From assembly GCF_011355085.1 (NCBI RefSeq), contig NZ_VXCP01000065.1, positions 1-34,030 on the forward strand: a stretch of 34,030 nt of DNA. Direction: 5' to 3'. Made by a program: the position numbers and the translations under genes. This document shows positions 1 through 8,062 of this stretch, one piece after another. The notes under the pieces are model-generated. The model searched no databases and had not been told where the DNA came from. It worked only from the letters and a program-made list of their open reading frames with translations. The stretch is from Pseudomonas akapageensis. Lineage in GTDB: Bacteria > Pseudomonadota > Gammaproteobacteria > Pseudomonadales > Pseudomonadaceae. How positions within the stretch are numbered: the first letter of the stretch is position 1; the number at the start of each line of letters is the position of its first letter.

Positions 1-701
<701 letters not shown>

Positions 702-744
702 GCTCGTAATTCCTTCTTGTTCGGGTGACAGACAAGGCTTCGGA

Positions 745-769
745 ATGGCCCGGACCGCGTCCGGGCCAT
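745..769 (-). promoter_or_regulatory. Strong intercistronic hairpin between gcvP and glyA
   Basis: A perfect 10-bp inverted repeat (arms ATGGCCCGGA and TCCGGGCCAT, 5-nt loop) begins 5 nt after the gcvP stop. No U-run follows on the minus strand, so it is unlikely to be a full intrinsic terminator. It may protect or process the mRNA, or lower glyA expression relative to gcvP. Confidence 0.6.
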
Positions 770-774
770 CACCA

Positions 775-3645
775 TCAGGCTTCCTGGTAAATCGACATCG
801 GTGGGCAGGCACAGGCCAGGTTGCGGTCGCCGTAGACGTTGTCCACGCGCCCCACCGGCGGCCAGTATTTGCTCTCGCGTAACGAGGCCAGCGGGTACAC
901 TGCCAGCTCGCGGCTGTAGCTGTGACTCCATTCGCCCACCAGCTCGGCGGCGGTGTGTGGTGCGTTCTTCAGCGGGTTGTCTTGCTTGTCCAGGGTGCCG
1001 TCTTCCACCGCGCGGATTTCCTCGCGGATGCTGATCATCGCGTCGCAGAAGCGGTCCAGCTCCTCCTTCGACTCGCTCTCGGTCGGCTCGACCATCAAGG
1101 TGCCGGCCACCGGGAAAGACATGGTCGGGGCGTGGAAGCCGAAGTCGATCAGGCGCTTGGCCACGTCTTCAACGCTGATGCCGCTGCTGTCCTTGAGCGG
1201 GCGCAAGTCGAGGATGCATTCGTGAGCGACCAGGCCATTCTCGCCGGTGTAGAGCACCGGGTAATGCTCCTCCAGGCGCCGGGCGATGTAGTTGGCACTG
1301 AGGATCGCCAGCTGCGAGGCGCGCTTGAGCCCTTCGCCGCCCATCATGCGGATGTACATCCAGGTAATCGGCAGGATGCTGGCGCTGCCGTAAGGCGCCG
1401 CGCACACCGCGCCTTCCTTGCGTTCCATGTGGCCGTGGCCAGGCAGGAACGGTGCCAGGTGCGCCTTGACGCCGATCGGGCCGACGCCCGGACCGCCGCC
1501 GCCATGGGGGATGCAGAAGGTCTTGTGCAGGTTCAGGTGCGACACGTCGCCGCCGAACTTACCCGGTGCGCAGAGGCCGACCATGGCGTTCATGTTGGCG
1601 CCGTCCAGGTACACCTGGCCGCCGTGTTCATGAATGATGTCGCAGATGCGGGTGATGCCGTCCTCGAACACGCCGTGGGTCGACGGGTAGGTGATCATCA
1701 ACGCGGCCAGGCGATCCCTGTGCTGCTCGGCCTTGCTTTGCAGATCGGCCACATCGACGTTGCCGCGCGCATCGCAATCGACCACCACCACGCGCATGCC
1801 GGCCATCTGCGCGGTGGCCGGGTTGGTGCCGTGGGCCGACGACGGAATCAGGCAGACATCACGCCCCGCCTCGCCACGGCTGGCGTGGTAGGCACGGATC
1901 GCCAGCAGGCCTGCGTACTCACCCTGGGAGCCGGCGTTGGGCTGCAGGGACATGGCGTCGTAACCGGTGGCCGCACAGAGCATGGCCTCCAGTTCGTCGG
2001 TCAGTTGGCGATAACCCAGCGACTGCTCGGCCGGAGCGAATGGATGCAGGGCACCGAATTCCGGCCAGGTGATCGGGATCATCTCACTGGCGGCGTTGAG
2101 CTTCATGGTGCACGAGCCCAGGGCGATCATGGTACGGTCCAGGGCCAGGTCCTTGTCGGCCAGGCGGCGCAGGTAACGCATCAGCTCGGTTTCGGAGTGG
2201 TAGCGGTTGAACACCTCGTGCTGCAGGAACGGCGTTTCGCGCAGCAGCGATAGCGGCAGGCAATCGCCGGTGCTGGCGGCCAGGGCGGCGAAGTCCGGCA
2301 GGACCTGGCCCGGCGCGGCGAACACCGCCCACAGTGATTCGACAGCGGCCTGCTCGCAGGTTTCATCCAGCGACAGCCCCACGCGCACGTCATCGATCAG
2401 GCGCAGGTTCAGGCGTGCAGCGTTGGCGGCGGCCAGGACCTCGGCCACAGGCCGTGCGGTGACGACGCTGACGGTGTCGAAGAAGTGCTCTTGTTCGACC
2501 TGATGGCCGAGCTGCGACAAGCCCTGCACCAGAATCGAGGTCAGGCGATGCACGCGGCGAGCGATCTGCTCCAGGCCCTGGGGGCCGTGATAGACCGCAT
2601 ACATGCTGGCGATGTTGGCCAGCAGGACCTGCGCAGTGCAGATGTTGCTGGTGGCTTTCTCGCGACGGATGTGTTGCTCGCGGGTCTGCATGGCCAGGCG
2701 CAGGGCCGGCTTGCCGAAGCGGTCGATGGACACGCCGACCAGGCGGCCCGGCATGTCGCGCTTGAAGGCATCGCGAGTGGCGAAGAACGCCGCATGCGGG
2801 CCACCGAAGCCCAGCGGCACGCCGAAGCGCTGGGCACTGCCCAACACCACATCGGCACCGAACTCGCCAGGCGGCGTCAGCAGGGTCAGGGCCAGCAGAT
2901 CGGCGGCAACGGCCACCAGGGCGCCGGCTTCATGGGCGCGTTGCACCAGGGCGCGATGGTCGGCGATATCGCCGGTGCTGGACGGGTATTGCAGCAGCAG
3001 GCCGAAATAACCGCCGAGGCTATCGCCCGCAAGTTCCGCTTCTTCACCAACGACTACTTCGATGCCCAGAGGCTCGGCGCGGGTACGCAGCACATCGAGG
3101 GTTTGCGGATGGCAGTGACGGGAAACGAAAAACGCCGGGGCCTTGTTCTTCGCCAGGCGCTTGCAGAAGGTCATGGCTTCGGCTGCGGCGGTGGCTTCAT
3201 CGAGCAACGAAGCGTTGGCGATTTCCATGCCGGTGAGGTCGCTGATCAGGGTCTGGAAGTTCAGCAGCGCTTCCAGGCGCCCCTGGGAAATCTCCGGCTG
3301 GTACGGCGTGTAAGCGGTGTACCAGGCCGGGTTTTCCAGCAGGTTGCGCAGGATCGGCGCCGGCGTGTGGCAAGGGAAATAGCCCTGGCCGATGTGATTG
3401 CGAAACAGCTCGTTTTTCGCGGCGATGGCCTTGATCGCGGCCAGGGCTTCAGTCTCGCCCTGCCCCTTGGACAGTTCGAGCACACTGGTGCCCTTGATGC
3501 TGTCGGGGATGACGCTGTCGATCAGCGCGTCGAGCGTGTCGTGGCCGGTCAGCGCCAGCATGGCGTTGATATCGCCCTCGCGCGGACCGATGTGGCGGGC
3601 GATGAACTCGTTGTCCGTGCCCAGCGGGATCTGTGCTCTGGTCAT
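775..3645 (-). CDS. gcvP: Glycine dehydrogenase (decarboxylating), P protein of the glycine cleavage system
   Basis: Decarboxylates glycine with PLP and passes the aminomethyl group to lipoyl-GcvH. The 956 residues match the single-chain bacterial P protein. The N-terminal half has FIARHIGPRE and YTPYQPEISQGRLEALLNFQ. The C-terminal half has ALGSCTMKLNA, SQGEYAGL, SSAHGTNPA and LNLHKTFCIPHGGGGPG; the lysine in LHKTF is the expected PLP lysine, followed by the glycine-rich loop. It starts 15 bp after gcvH, with a GAGGCC Shine-Dalgarno-like sequence formed around the gcvH stop. Expression should follow the sigma-54 promoter upstream of gcvH. No frameshift or truncation is visible. Confidence 0.98.
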   Translation of the reverse strand: MTRAQIPLGTDNEFIARHIGPREGDINAMLALTGHDTLDALIDSVIPDSIKGTSVLELSKGQGETEALAAIKAIAAKNELFRNHIGQGYFPCHTPAPILRNLLENPAWYTAYTPYQPEISQGRLEALLNFQTLISDLTGMEIANASLLDEATAAAEAMTFCKRLAKNKAPAFFVSRHCHPQTLDVLRTRAEPLGIEVVVGEEAELAGDSLGGYFGLLLQYPSSTGDIADHRALVQRAHEAGALVAVAADLLALTLLTPPGEFGADVVLGSAQRFGVPLGFGGPHAAFFATRDAFKRDMPGRLVGVSIDRFGKPALRLAMQTREQHIRREKATSNICTAQVLLANIASMYAVYHGPQGLEQIARRVHRLTSILVQGLSQLGHQVEQEHFFDTVSVVTARPVAEVLAAANAARLNLRLIDDVRVGLSLDETCEQAAVESLWAVFAAPGQVLPDFAALAASTGDCLPLSLLRETPFLQHEVFNRYHSETELMRYLRRLADKDLALDRTMIALGSCTMKLNAASEMIPITWPEFGALHPFAPAEQSLGYRQLTDELEAMLCAATGYDAMSLQPNAGSQGEYAGLLAIRAYHASRGEAGRDVCLIPSSAHGTNPATAQMAGMRVVVVDCDARGNVDVADLQSKAEQHRDRLAALMITYPSTHGVFEDGITRICDIIHEHGGQVYLDGANMNAMVGLCAPGKFGGDVSHLNLHKTFCIPHGGGGPGVGPIGVKAHLAPFLPGHGHMERKEGAVCAAPYGSASILPITWMYIRMMGGEGLKRASQLAILSANYIARRLEEHYPVLYTGENGLVAHECILDLRPLKDSSGISVEDVAKRLIDFGFHAPTMSFPVAGTLMVEPTESESKEELDRFCDAMISIREEIRAVEDGTLDKQDNPLKNAPHTAAELVGEWSHSYSRELAVYPLASLRESKYWPPVGRVDNVYGDRNLACACPPMSIYQEA

Positions 3646-3660
3646 GTCGGCGGCCTCGGC

Positions 3661-4038
3661 TCAGGCGTTGTCGGCCAGGAAACGGTCGTAACCGTCCTGG
3701 TCCATCAAGGTGTCGAGGTCACTGGGGTTGGCCGCACTCATGCGGAAGAACCAGCCCGCCTGCATGGGCGAGGCATTGACCAGCTCGGGGTCTTCGGCCA
3801 GTGCGTCGTTGACCGCCACCACCTCACCGGTCAGGGGCATGCTGATGTTGCTGGCGGCCTTGACCGATTCCAGCACCGCGACTTCATTCCCTTCAGCGTA
3901 CTGGCCCGGCTCCGGCAGTTGCACGAACACCACGTCGCCCAGGGCTTCCTGGGCAAAGGTGGTGATGCCCACGGTCAGCTCGCCGTTCTCTTCCAGGCGC
4001 AGCCATTCATGTTCAGGGGTAAAACGCAAAGTGCTCAT
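3661..4038 (-). CDS. gcvH: Glycine cleavage system H protein
   Basis: Small lipoyl carrier that shuttles the aminomethyl group between the P, T and L proteins. It has 125 residues, the usual length. The start STLRFTPEHEWLRLE and the lipoylation motif LESVKAAS (modified lysine at about residue 60) are diagnostic, as is PMQAGWFFRM near the C-terminus. A strong AGAGGAAG Shine-Dalgarno precedes the ATG. It is the first gene of the gcvH-gcvP-glyA operon. The upstream 256 bp hold a sigma-54 promoter and three dyads that are likely GcsR sites. Confidence 0.98.
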   Translation of the reverse strand: MSTLRFTPEHEWLRLEENGELTVGITTFAQEALGDVVFVQLPEPGQYAEGNEVAVLESVKAASNISMPLTGEVVAVNDALAEDPELVNASPMQAGWFFRMSAANPSDLDTLMDQDGYDRFLADNA

Positions 4039-4090
4039 GGATCTTCCTCTTGTTATCAGGTGGGTCCGATGCAGGACTGACTGGACAAGA

Positions 4091-4105
4091 GCAAGGGCGA
4101 TGCCA
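4091..4105 (-). promoter_or_regulatory. Sigma-54 promoter for gcvH-gcvP-glyA
   Basis: The minus strand reads TGGCATCGCCCTTGC, which fits the sigma-54 pattern TGGCAC-N5-TTGC with one mismatch. GG and GC are in exact -24/-12 register. Initiation would fall near 4079, about 40 nt before the gcvH start. The adjacent GcsR-type enhancer-binding protein gene and upstream dyads support the call. Confidence 0.85.
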
Positions 4106-4168
4106 ACTAAATATTATTGTTATTTATCAATCAGTTATGGTGTTTTCAGCTTTTTCCGCAAAGACCAT

Positions 4169-4186
4169 CGGAACGAATTCGCTCCA
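4169..4186 (-). promoter_or_regulatory. Promoter-proximal GcsR-like binding site
   Basis: 18-bp dyad CGGAACG-N4-CGCTCCA lying 64 bp upstream of the -24 element. It resembles the TGTAACG-N4-CGTTCCG type site I recall for GcsR of P. aeruginosa and shares its half-site with the tandem pair at 4253-4289. Confidence 0.6.
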
Positions 4187-4252
4187 CCCTTGCAGCCACT
4201 TGCGGCAGTCGTTTATGGGCCAAAACGACGAACGGCGCGGCTTGCGTCGAAC

Positions 4253-4289
4253 TGGAGCGAAATCACTCCAGTGGAGCGTAATCGTACCG
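4253..4289 (-). promoter_or_regulatory. Tandem pair of GcsR-like binding sites
   Basis: Two 18-bp dyads separated by 1 bp: TGGAGCG-N4-CACTCCA (4253-4270) and TGGAGCG-N4-CGTACCG (4272-4289). They lie right after the gcsR stop, about 150-185 bp upstream of the sigma-54 promoter, a usual distance for an enhancer-binding protein. A further degenerate copy may exist near 4233-4250 but is too weak to call. Confidence 0.65.
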
Positions 4290-4294
4290 GCCTG

Positions 4295-5836
4295 CTACGA
4301 AGACCGATTGGCGATGCCGTATTTGCGCAGGCGCTGGCCAATGGCGGTATGGGATGTCTGCAGGCGCACCGCCAGTTGCCGGGTCGAGGGATAGGCCGCG
4401 TAGAATTTCTCCAGCAGCGACTTTTCGAACCCCTGCACCGCCGCTTCCAGGCTGGTGACCTCCAGCGCGTCGGCCTGCTGGCTGCTCAAGGCGGTACCGG
4501 CCAGCTCCAGGTCGTCGCAGTCGATCACCTCCCCTTCACAGATGGCGGCGGCGCGGAAAATCACGTTCTGCAACTGGCGCACGTTGCCGGCCCAGGCATT
4601 GCCCAGCAGCAGCGGATAGGTGGCCGGGGCCAGGCGGCAGGGTGAGCGCTGGATCTGTGTGCAGGCCTGGCGCAGGAAGTGTTCGGCCAGCAGCAGAATG
4701 TCCTGGCCGCGCTCGCGCAGCGCCGGCACCATCAGGTTGAGCACGTTGAGGCGGTAGTAGAGGTCTTCGCGAAAGCTGCCTTCGCTGACCATCTTTTCCA
4801 GGTCGCGGTGGGTGGCGCACAGCACGCGCACGTTGACGTGCACTTCGCGGTCGCCACCGACCCGGCGGAAGCAGCCATCGCTGAGAAAGCGCAACAATTT
4901 GGCCTGCAGATAGGGCGACATTTCTCCGACTTCATCGAGGAATACGGTGCCCTGGTCCGACAGTTCCAGCAGCCCCGGCTTGCCACCACGTTGGGCGCCG
5001 GTGAAAGCCCCGGCCGAGTAACCGAACAACTCGCTCTCGGCCAGGCTTTCCGGCAAGGCAGCGCAGTTCAGCGCCAGGAACGGCGCATCGCGACGGGCGC
5101 TCATGGCATGACAGGCACGAGCGACCAGTTCCTTGCCGGTGCCGGTTTCGCCCTGGATCAACAAGTGCGCATCGAGCCCCGCGACCTTTTGCAGACGGGC
5201 CTTGAGCTGCTTGAGTACTGCGGATTTGCCCAGCAGCGAATCGAGGCCTTCAGCATGGTCGTGGTGCAACGAGGCCAGGCGTTCACCAATGCGACTAGGG
5301 GGATAGAGCGTCAGCAAGCCACCGGCGAGAAAGCGCGCGGTGTCGCTGCCGCCGCTGATGGGCGTGGCATCGAGCAGCAGGTCCTGGCCATTGAAATTCA
5401 CCTCGCACATGGGCAGGCGAAAGCCCTTGTCGACCAGGGTTCGCGCCAGGTCCGGTTCGGCGAACAGGTTCGACAGTGGCTCACCGGCAGGCTCACGCCC
5501 ACACAGGCCGACCAGGGTCGGATTGGCCAGCAGCACGTAGCCATTGGGGTCGACGGCCAGTACCGGATCACTCATCGCGGCCAATAGCGCATCGAGCTGC
5601 AGGCGCCGGCGCTGGCCAGGCAGCAGATCGACCAGGTCCACGGCCTTGACGCCCTCGACCCGCAACAATGCGTAGTTGAGTTCGTCCAGCACCGTCTGGC
5701 TCAGATCAGGGGCGTCGATGTAGACGTTCGGTGGGATCATCTCCACCGCGTCCAGGTTGAGATTGCGCGCACCGAGCAACGCCAGGACTTCCTGGGTGAT
5801 GCCGACGCGATCGTTGAATGTGACGTGGATACGCAT
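4295..5836 (-). CDS. gcsR: TyrR-like sigma-54 enhancer-binding regulator of glycine cleavage (GcsR type)
   Basis: 513 residues in the TyrR/GcsR layout. An N-terminal ACT domain (about 1-75, starting MRIHVTFNDRVGITQEVLALL) is followed by a PAS-like domain (about 80-180). The AAA+ sigma-54 activation domain covers about 200-430 with Walker A GETGTGKE (229-236), GAFTGA loop (276-281) and Walker B VFLDE (298-302). A TyrR-type helix-turn-helix lies at the C-terminus (STRQLAVRLQTSHTAIGQRL). GAFTGA is intact, so it should activate sigma-54 polymerase, unlike E. coli TyrR. It sits immediately upstream of the dyads and sigma-54 promoter of gcvH. In P. aeruginosa, GcsR responds to glycine; the same effector is inferred here. 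It starts 17 bp after a LysR gene on the same strand and may be co-transcribed with it. The ATG at 5836 has an AAGGGG element upstream. Confidence 0.9.
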   Translation of the reverse strand: MRIHVTFNDRVGITQEVLALLGARNLNLDAVEMIPPNVYIDAPDLSQTVLDELNYALLRVEGVKAVDLVDLLPGQRRRLQLDALLAAMSDPVLAVDPNGYVLLANPTLVGLCGREPAGEPLSNLFAEPDLARTLVDKGFRLPMCEVNFNGQDLLLDATPISGGSDTARFLAGGLLTLYPPSRIGERLASLHHDHAEGLDSLLGKSAVLKQLKARLQKVAGLDAHLLIQGETGTGKELVARACHAMSARRDAPFLALNCAALPESLAESELFGYSAGAFTGAQRGGKPGLLELSDQGTVFLDEVGEMSPYLQAKLLRFLSDGCFRRVGGDREVHVNVRVLCATHRDLEKMVSEGSFREDLYYRLNVLNLMVPALRERGQDILLLAEHFLRQACTQIQRSPCRLAPATYPLLLGNAWAGNVRQLQNVIFRAAAICEGEVIDCDDLELAGTALSSQQADALEVTSLEAAVQGFEKSLLEKFYAAYPSTRQLAVRLQTSHTAIGQRLRKYGIANRSS

Positions 5837-5853
5837 GGCGACCCCTTAAAGGT

Positions 5854-6771
5854 TCAAGACTGCTGCGCCCACGCACGGGCACATTGCATCAGTTCGTCGA
5901 GGAATGCACGCAGGATCAGCGGTGGTGAAACGCCGCGCCGGGTGATGATTTCGAACGCCGAGAGCAGGCGCAGGCGTCCTGGTTCCAGGTGCTCGAGCTC
6001 CCCGTTTTCGACCCATTGCCTGGCATAGTGATCGGGCAGAAAGCCGGCGTAAGCACCCGACAGGATCAGCATGGCCTGGGCCTCGACGTTTTCCACGGTG
6101 GCGGCGGCCTTTTCCACTCCCAAAGCCTGGAGATCACGATGCTGCAGGTAACCCCGGGCCACCACCCGGCTGGCCGCGATACGCTCGAGCAGATTGACCT
6201 TGGGCACCTCGCCGCCAAACAGCGCATGGTTGCGGCCACAATAAAAACCGTGGCTCTCCTGATACAGCGGTGAGTAGTGCAACCCCGGCACCCTCAACGG
6301 AAAATGCCCGACGGCCAGGTGCAGACGGCCATCGAGCACCCGTTCCTCGAGCTCGGCCGGCGTGCCGATGTACACCTGCAAATGCACTTCGTGGCCGCGT
6401 TGTACGAAGCGCTGGGTAGTCTGCTTGAGCGGGCAGCCGGGGTCCGTGATGGTGGTGTCGATGACGCCCAGGTTGAGGGTGCCGCTGACCTGACGCTTGA
6501 GCACGTCGGCGTCCACGCAAAAATCCTCCACCGCCCCGAGCAGGCGCTGGGTCGCCTCGTAGATCGCCTGGCCCTGCTCGGTCAGGCGAAAGCCGCTACG
6601 CCCGCGCTCGCACAACTTGACCCCGAGCCGGGCTTCCAAATGCCCCATCTGCTCGCTGATGGTCGACTGCGCCACATTGAGCGAAGCCTGCGCAGCGGAA
6701 AAGCCGCCGCACTTGACGATGGTGCTGTACACCCGCAGCAGCTTCAGGTCGACATCGTGCAACTGGATCAT
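5854..6771 (-). CDS. LysR-family transcriptional regulator divergent from the ureohydrolase
   Basis: 305-residue LysR protein. The N-terminal winged HTH shows LLRVYSTIVKCGGFSAAQASL, QSTISEQMGHLEARLG and LCERGRSGFRLTEQG, and the rest is the usual periplasmic-binding-like effector domain. It is divergent from the ureohydrolase at 6956 across a 184-bp region with an ATC-N9-GAT dyad, so it probably controls that gene. It also precedes gcsR by only 17 bp on the same strand. It is a clear paralogue of the LysR protein at 8063-8971: both share CGR/CKRGxSGF, a FLPDHYA/YLPTHYA segment and an ITRxGV C-terminal region. The effector is unknown; a guanidino compound is the natural guess from context. Confidence 0.92.
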   Translation of the reverse strand: MIQLHDVDLKLLRVYSTIVKCGGFSAAQASLNVAQSTISEQMGHLEARLGVKLCERGRSGFRLTEQGQAIYEATQRLLGAVEDFCVDADVLKRQVSGTLNLGVIDTTITDPGCPLKQTTQRFVQRGHEVHLQVYIGTPAELEERVLDGRLHLAVGHFPLRVPGLHYSPLYQESHGFYCGRNHALFGGEVPKVNLLERIAASRVVARGYLQHRDLQALGVEKAAATVENVEAQAMLILSGAYAGFLPDHYARQWVENGELEHLEPGRLRLLSAFEIITRRGVSPPLILRAFLDELMQCARAWAQQS

Positions 6772-6798
6772 CGTGCGGGCACCTCGTTCAGGGCTTAC

Positions 6799-6813
6799 AT
6801 CGGAATTAGCGAT
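6799..6813. promoter_or_regulatory. LysR-type dyad ATC-N9-GAT
   Basis: ATCGGAATTAGCGAT fits the classic LysR T-N11-A core in its ATC-N9-GAT form. It lies 28 bp upstream of the LysR start, where autoregulation and divergent activation are usual. Confidence 0.45.
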
Positions 6814-6888
6814 TTGCGCATCGTATGATCATCATTTTCTCAGGCGCAGGTAAAGCCGATAGTGCAGCCATGGACGAGATGACTGCAA

Positions 6889-6925
6889 CTCGATCGGTAC
6901 TCTCGATCGGTGCTCTCGACCGGCA
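6889..6925 (+). repeat. Three tandem 13-bp direct repeats upstream of the ureohydrolase
   Basis: CTCGATCGGTACT, CTCGATCGGTGCT and the shorter variant CTCGACCGGCA follow without gaps. They end 30 bp before the ureohydrolase ATG. The 13-bp period does not equal a helical turn, so they may be slippage products or RNA-level elements rather than stacked operators. Confidence 0.8.
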
Positions 6926-6955
6926 ATCAACAAGAACAATTCGGAGACGCCTTAC

Positions 6956-7930
6956 ATGTCCAGCAACAGCTATGAAAACGGTCGCCTGAACCTGCCCTTC
7001 GTCGGCCATTGCACCTTCGCCAAGTCGCCCGTGTGCCTCGACTGGAATGCCATCGACGCCGACGTCGCCGTACTGGGCGCACCTAACGACATGGGTACCC
7101 AATGGCGTTCCGGCGCACGTTTTGGACCACGCAGCATCCGTGAAGCATCGACACTGTTCTCGTTCGGCCACAGCGGCGCCTACGATTTCGAAGACGACGT
7201 GATGTACCTGCAGGCCGAGGACGTGCGCATCGTCGACGTGGGTGACGCGGATATCGTTCACACCGATATGAAGAGCAGCAACGACAACATCGAACACGCC
7301 GTGCGCAAGCTGCTCGACTCCGGCGCCATGCCGGTGGTACTGGGCGGCGACCATTCGGTACACGCACCGGTGATCAAGGCCTTCGAAGGCCGCGGTCCGA
7401 TCCACATCATCCACTTCGACGCCCACCTGGACTTCGTCGACGAGCGTCATGGCGTGCGCTATGGCCACGGCAACCCCTTGCGCCGCGCTTCGGAAATGAA
7501 CCACATTGTCGGCATGACCCAGATGGGCATCCGCAACGTGTCGTCCTCCAACCGCGACGACTACAACGCGGCCCGCGATGCCGGCTCGAAGATCCTCTCG
7601 GTGCGCGATGTGCGTCAATTGGGCTGCCAGGGCGTTCTGGACCTGATCCCCGAGTGCGAGTCGTACTACATCACTATCGACATCGACGGCTTCGACCCTT
7701 CCATCGCCCCCGGCACCGGCACCCCGAGCCACGGCGGCTTCCAGTACTACGAAGTGCTGGAGATCATCCAGGCCCTGGCCATTCGCAGTCAGGGGCGCAT
7801 CGTCGGCATGGACCTGGTAGAAGTCGCCCCGGCCTACGACCCGACCGGAATGACCTCGATCCTCGCGGCGCAGTTGCTGATGAACAGCATCGGCTTCGTC
7901 TTCCACGCCCGCGCCCAGGCGCGTCGCTGA
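6956..7930 (+). CDS. Ureohydrolase (agmatinase / guanidino-acid hydrolase family)
   Basis: Cytoplasmic metalloenzyme of the arginase family that releases urea from a guanidino compound. The 324 residues carry all metal-binding motifs: GGDH (His 133), DAHLD (Asp 155, His 157, Asp 159) and IDIDGFDP (Asp 242, Asp 244), plus GAPNDMGTQWRSGARFGPRSIR. A GGAG Shine-Dalgarno at about 6943 supports the ATG at 6956. The substrate cannot be read from the motifs. Agmatine, guanidinobutyrate, guanidinopropionate, guanidinoacetate and guanidine are candidates. It differs clearly from the GpuA-like enzyme at 11513-12469, so the two probably have different substrates. It is divergent from a LysR-gcsR pair next to the glycine cleavage operon; guanidinoacetate (yielding glycine plus urea) is therefore an attractive inference. 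Confidence 0.92.
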   Translation: MSSNSYENGRLNLPFVGHCTFAKSPVCLDWNAIDADVAVLGAPNDMGTQWRSGARFGPRSIREASTLFSFGHSGAYDFEDDVMYLQAEDVRIVDVGDADIVHTDMKSSNDNIEHAVRKLLDSGAMPVVLGGDHSVHAPVIKAFEGRGPIHIIHFDAHLDFVDERHGVRYGHGNPLRRASEMNHIVGMTQMGIRNVSSSNRDDYNAARDAGSKILSVRDVRQLGCQGVLDLIPECESYYITIDIDGFDPSIAPGTGTPSHGGFQYYEVLEIIQALAIRSQGRIVGMDLVEVAPAYDPTGMTSILAAQLLMNSIGFVFHARAQARR

Positions 7931-7945
7931 TCTCTCGTTGCCCAC

Positions 7946-8056
7946 CTCGTTCCCACGCTCTGCGTGGGAATGCAGGTTCAGACGCTCTGCGTCGCCTCGT
8001 GCGCATACGACGCAGAGCGCCGCTAGAGGCATTCCCACGCAGAGCGTGGGAACGAG
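7946..8056. repeat. REPIN (REP doublet), GTTCCCACGC family
   Basis: Two perfect 28-bp inverted copies (7946-7973 and 8029-8056), each itself a near-palindrome with core TTCCCACGC-N3-GCGTGGGAA. The loop holds a further GACGCTCTGCGTC-type dyad. It lies between the convergent 3' ends of the ureohydrolase and LysR genes. The same family recurs at 19699-19809. Confidence 0.9.
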
Positions 8057-8062
8057 TTGGAC

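Noticed and set aside
922..4080. Long open frames on the plus strand (443 and 531 codons) opposite gcvP and gcvH
   Set aside because: Antisense shadows of high-GC coding; gcvP and gcvH are certain on the other strand, and the shadow products show no recognisable motif.
4039..4294. Glycine riboswitch upstream of gcvH
   Set aside because: The leader from the sigma-54 start is only about 40 nt, too short for a glycine aptamer, and protein-mediated control explains the region.
6806..8038. 410-codon minus-strand frame opposite the ureohydrolase
   Set aside because: The plus-strand product has complete metal-binding motifs; the antisense frame is compositionally odd and also runs through the repeat and promoter region.
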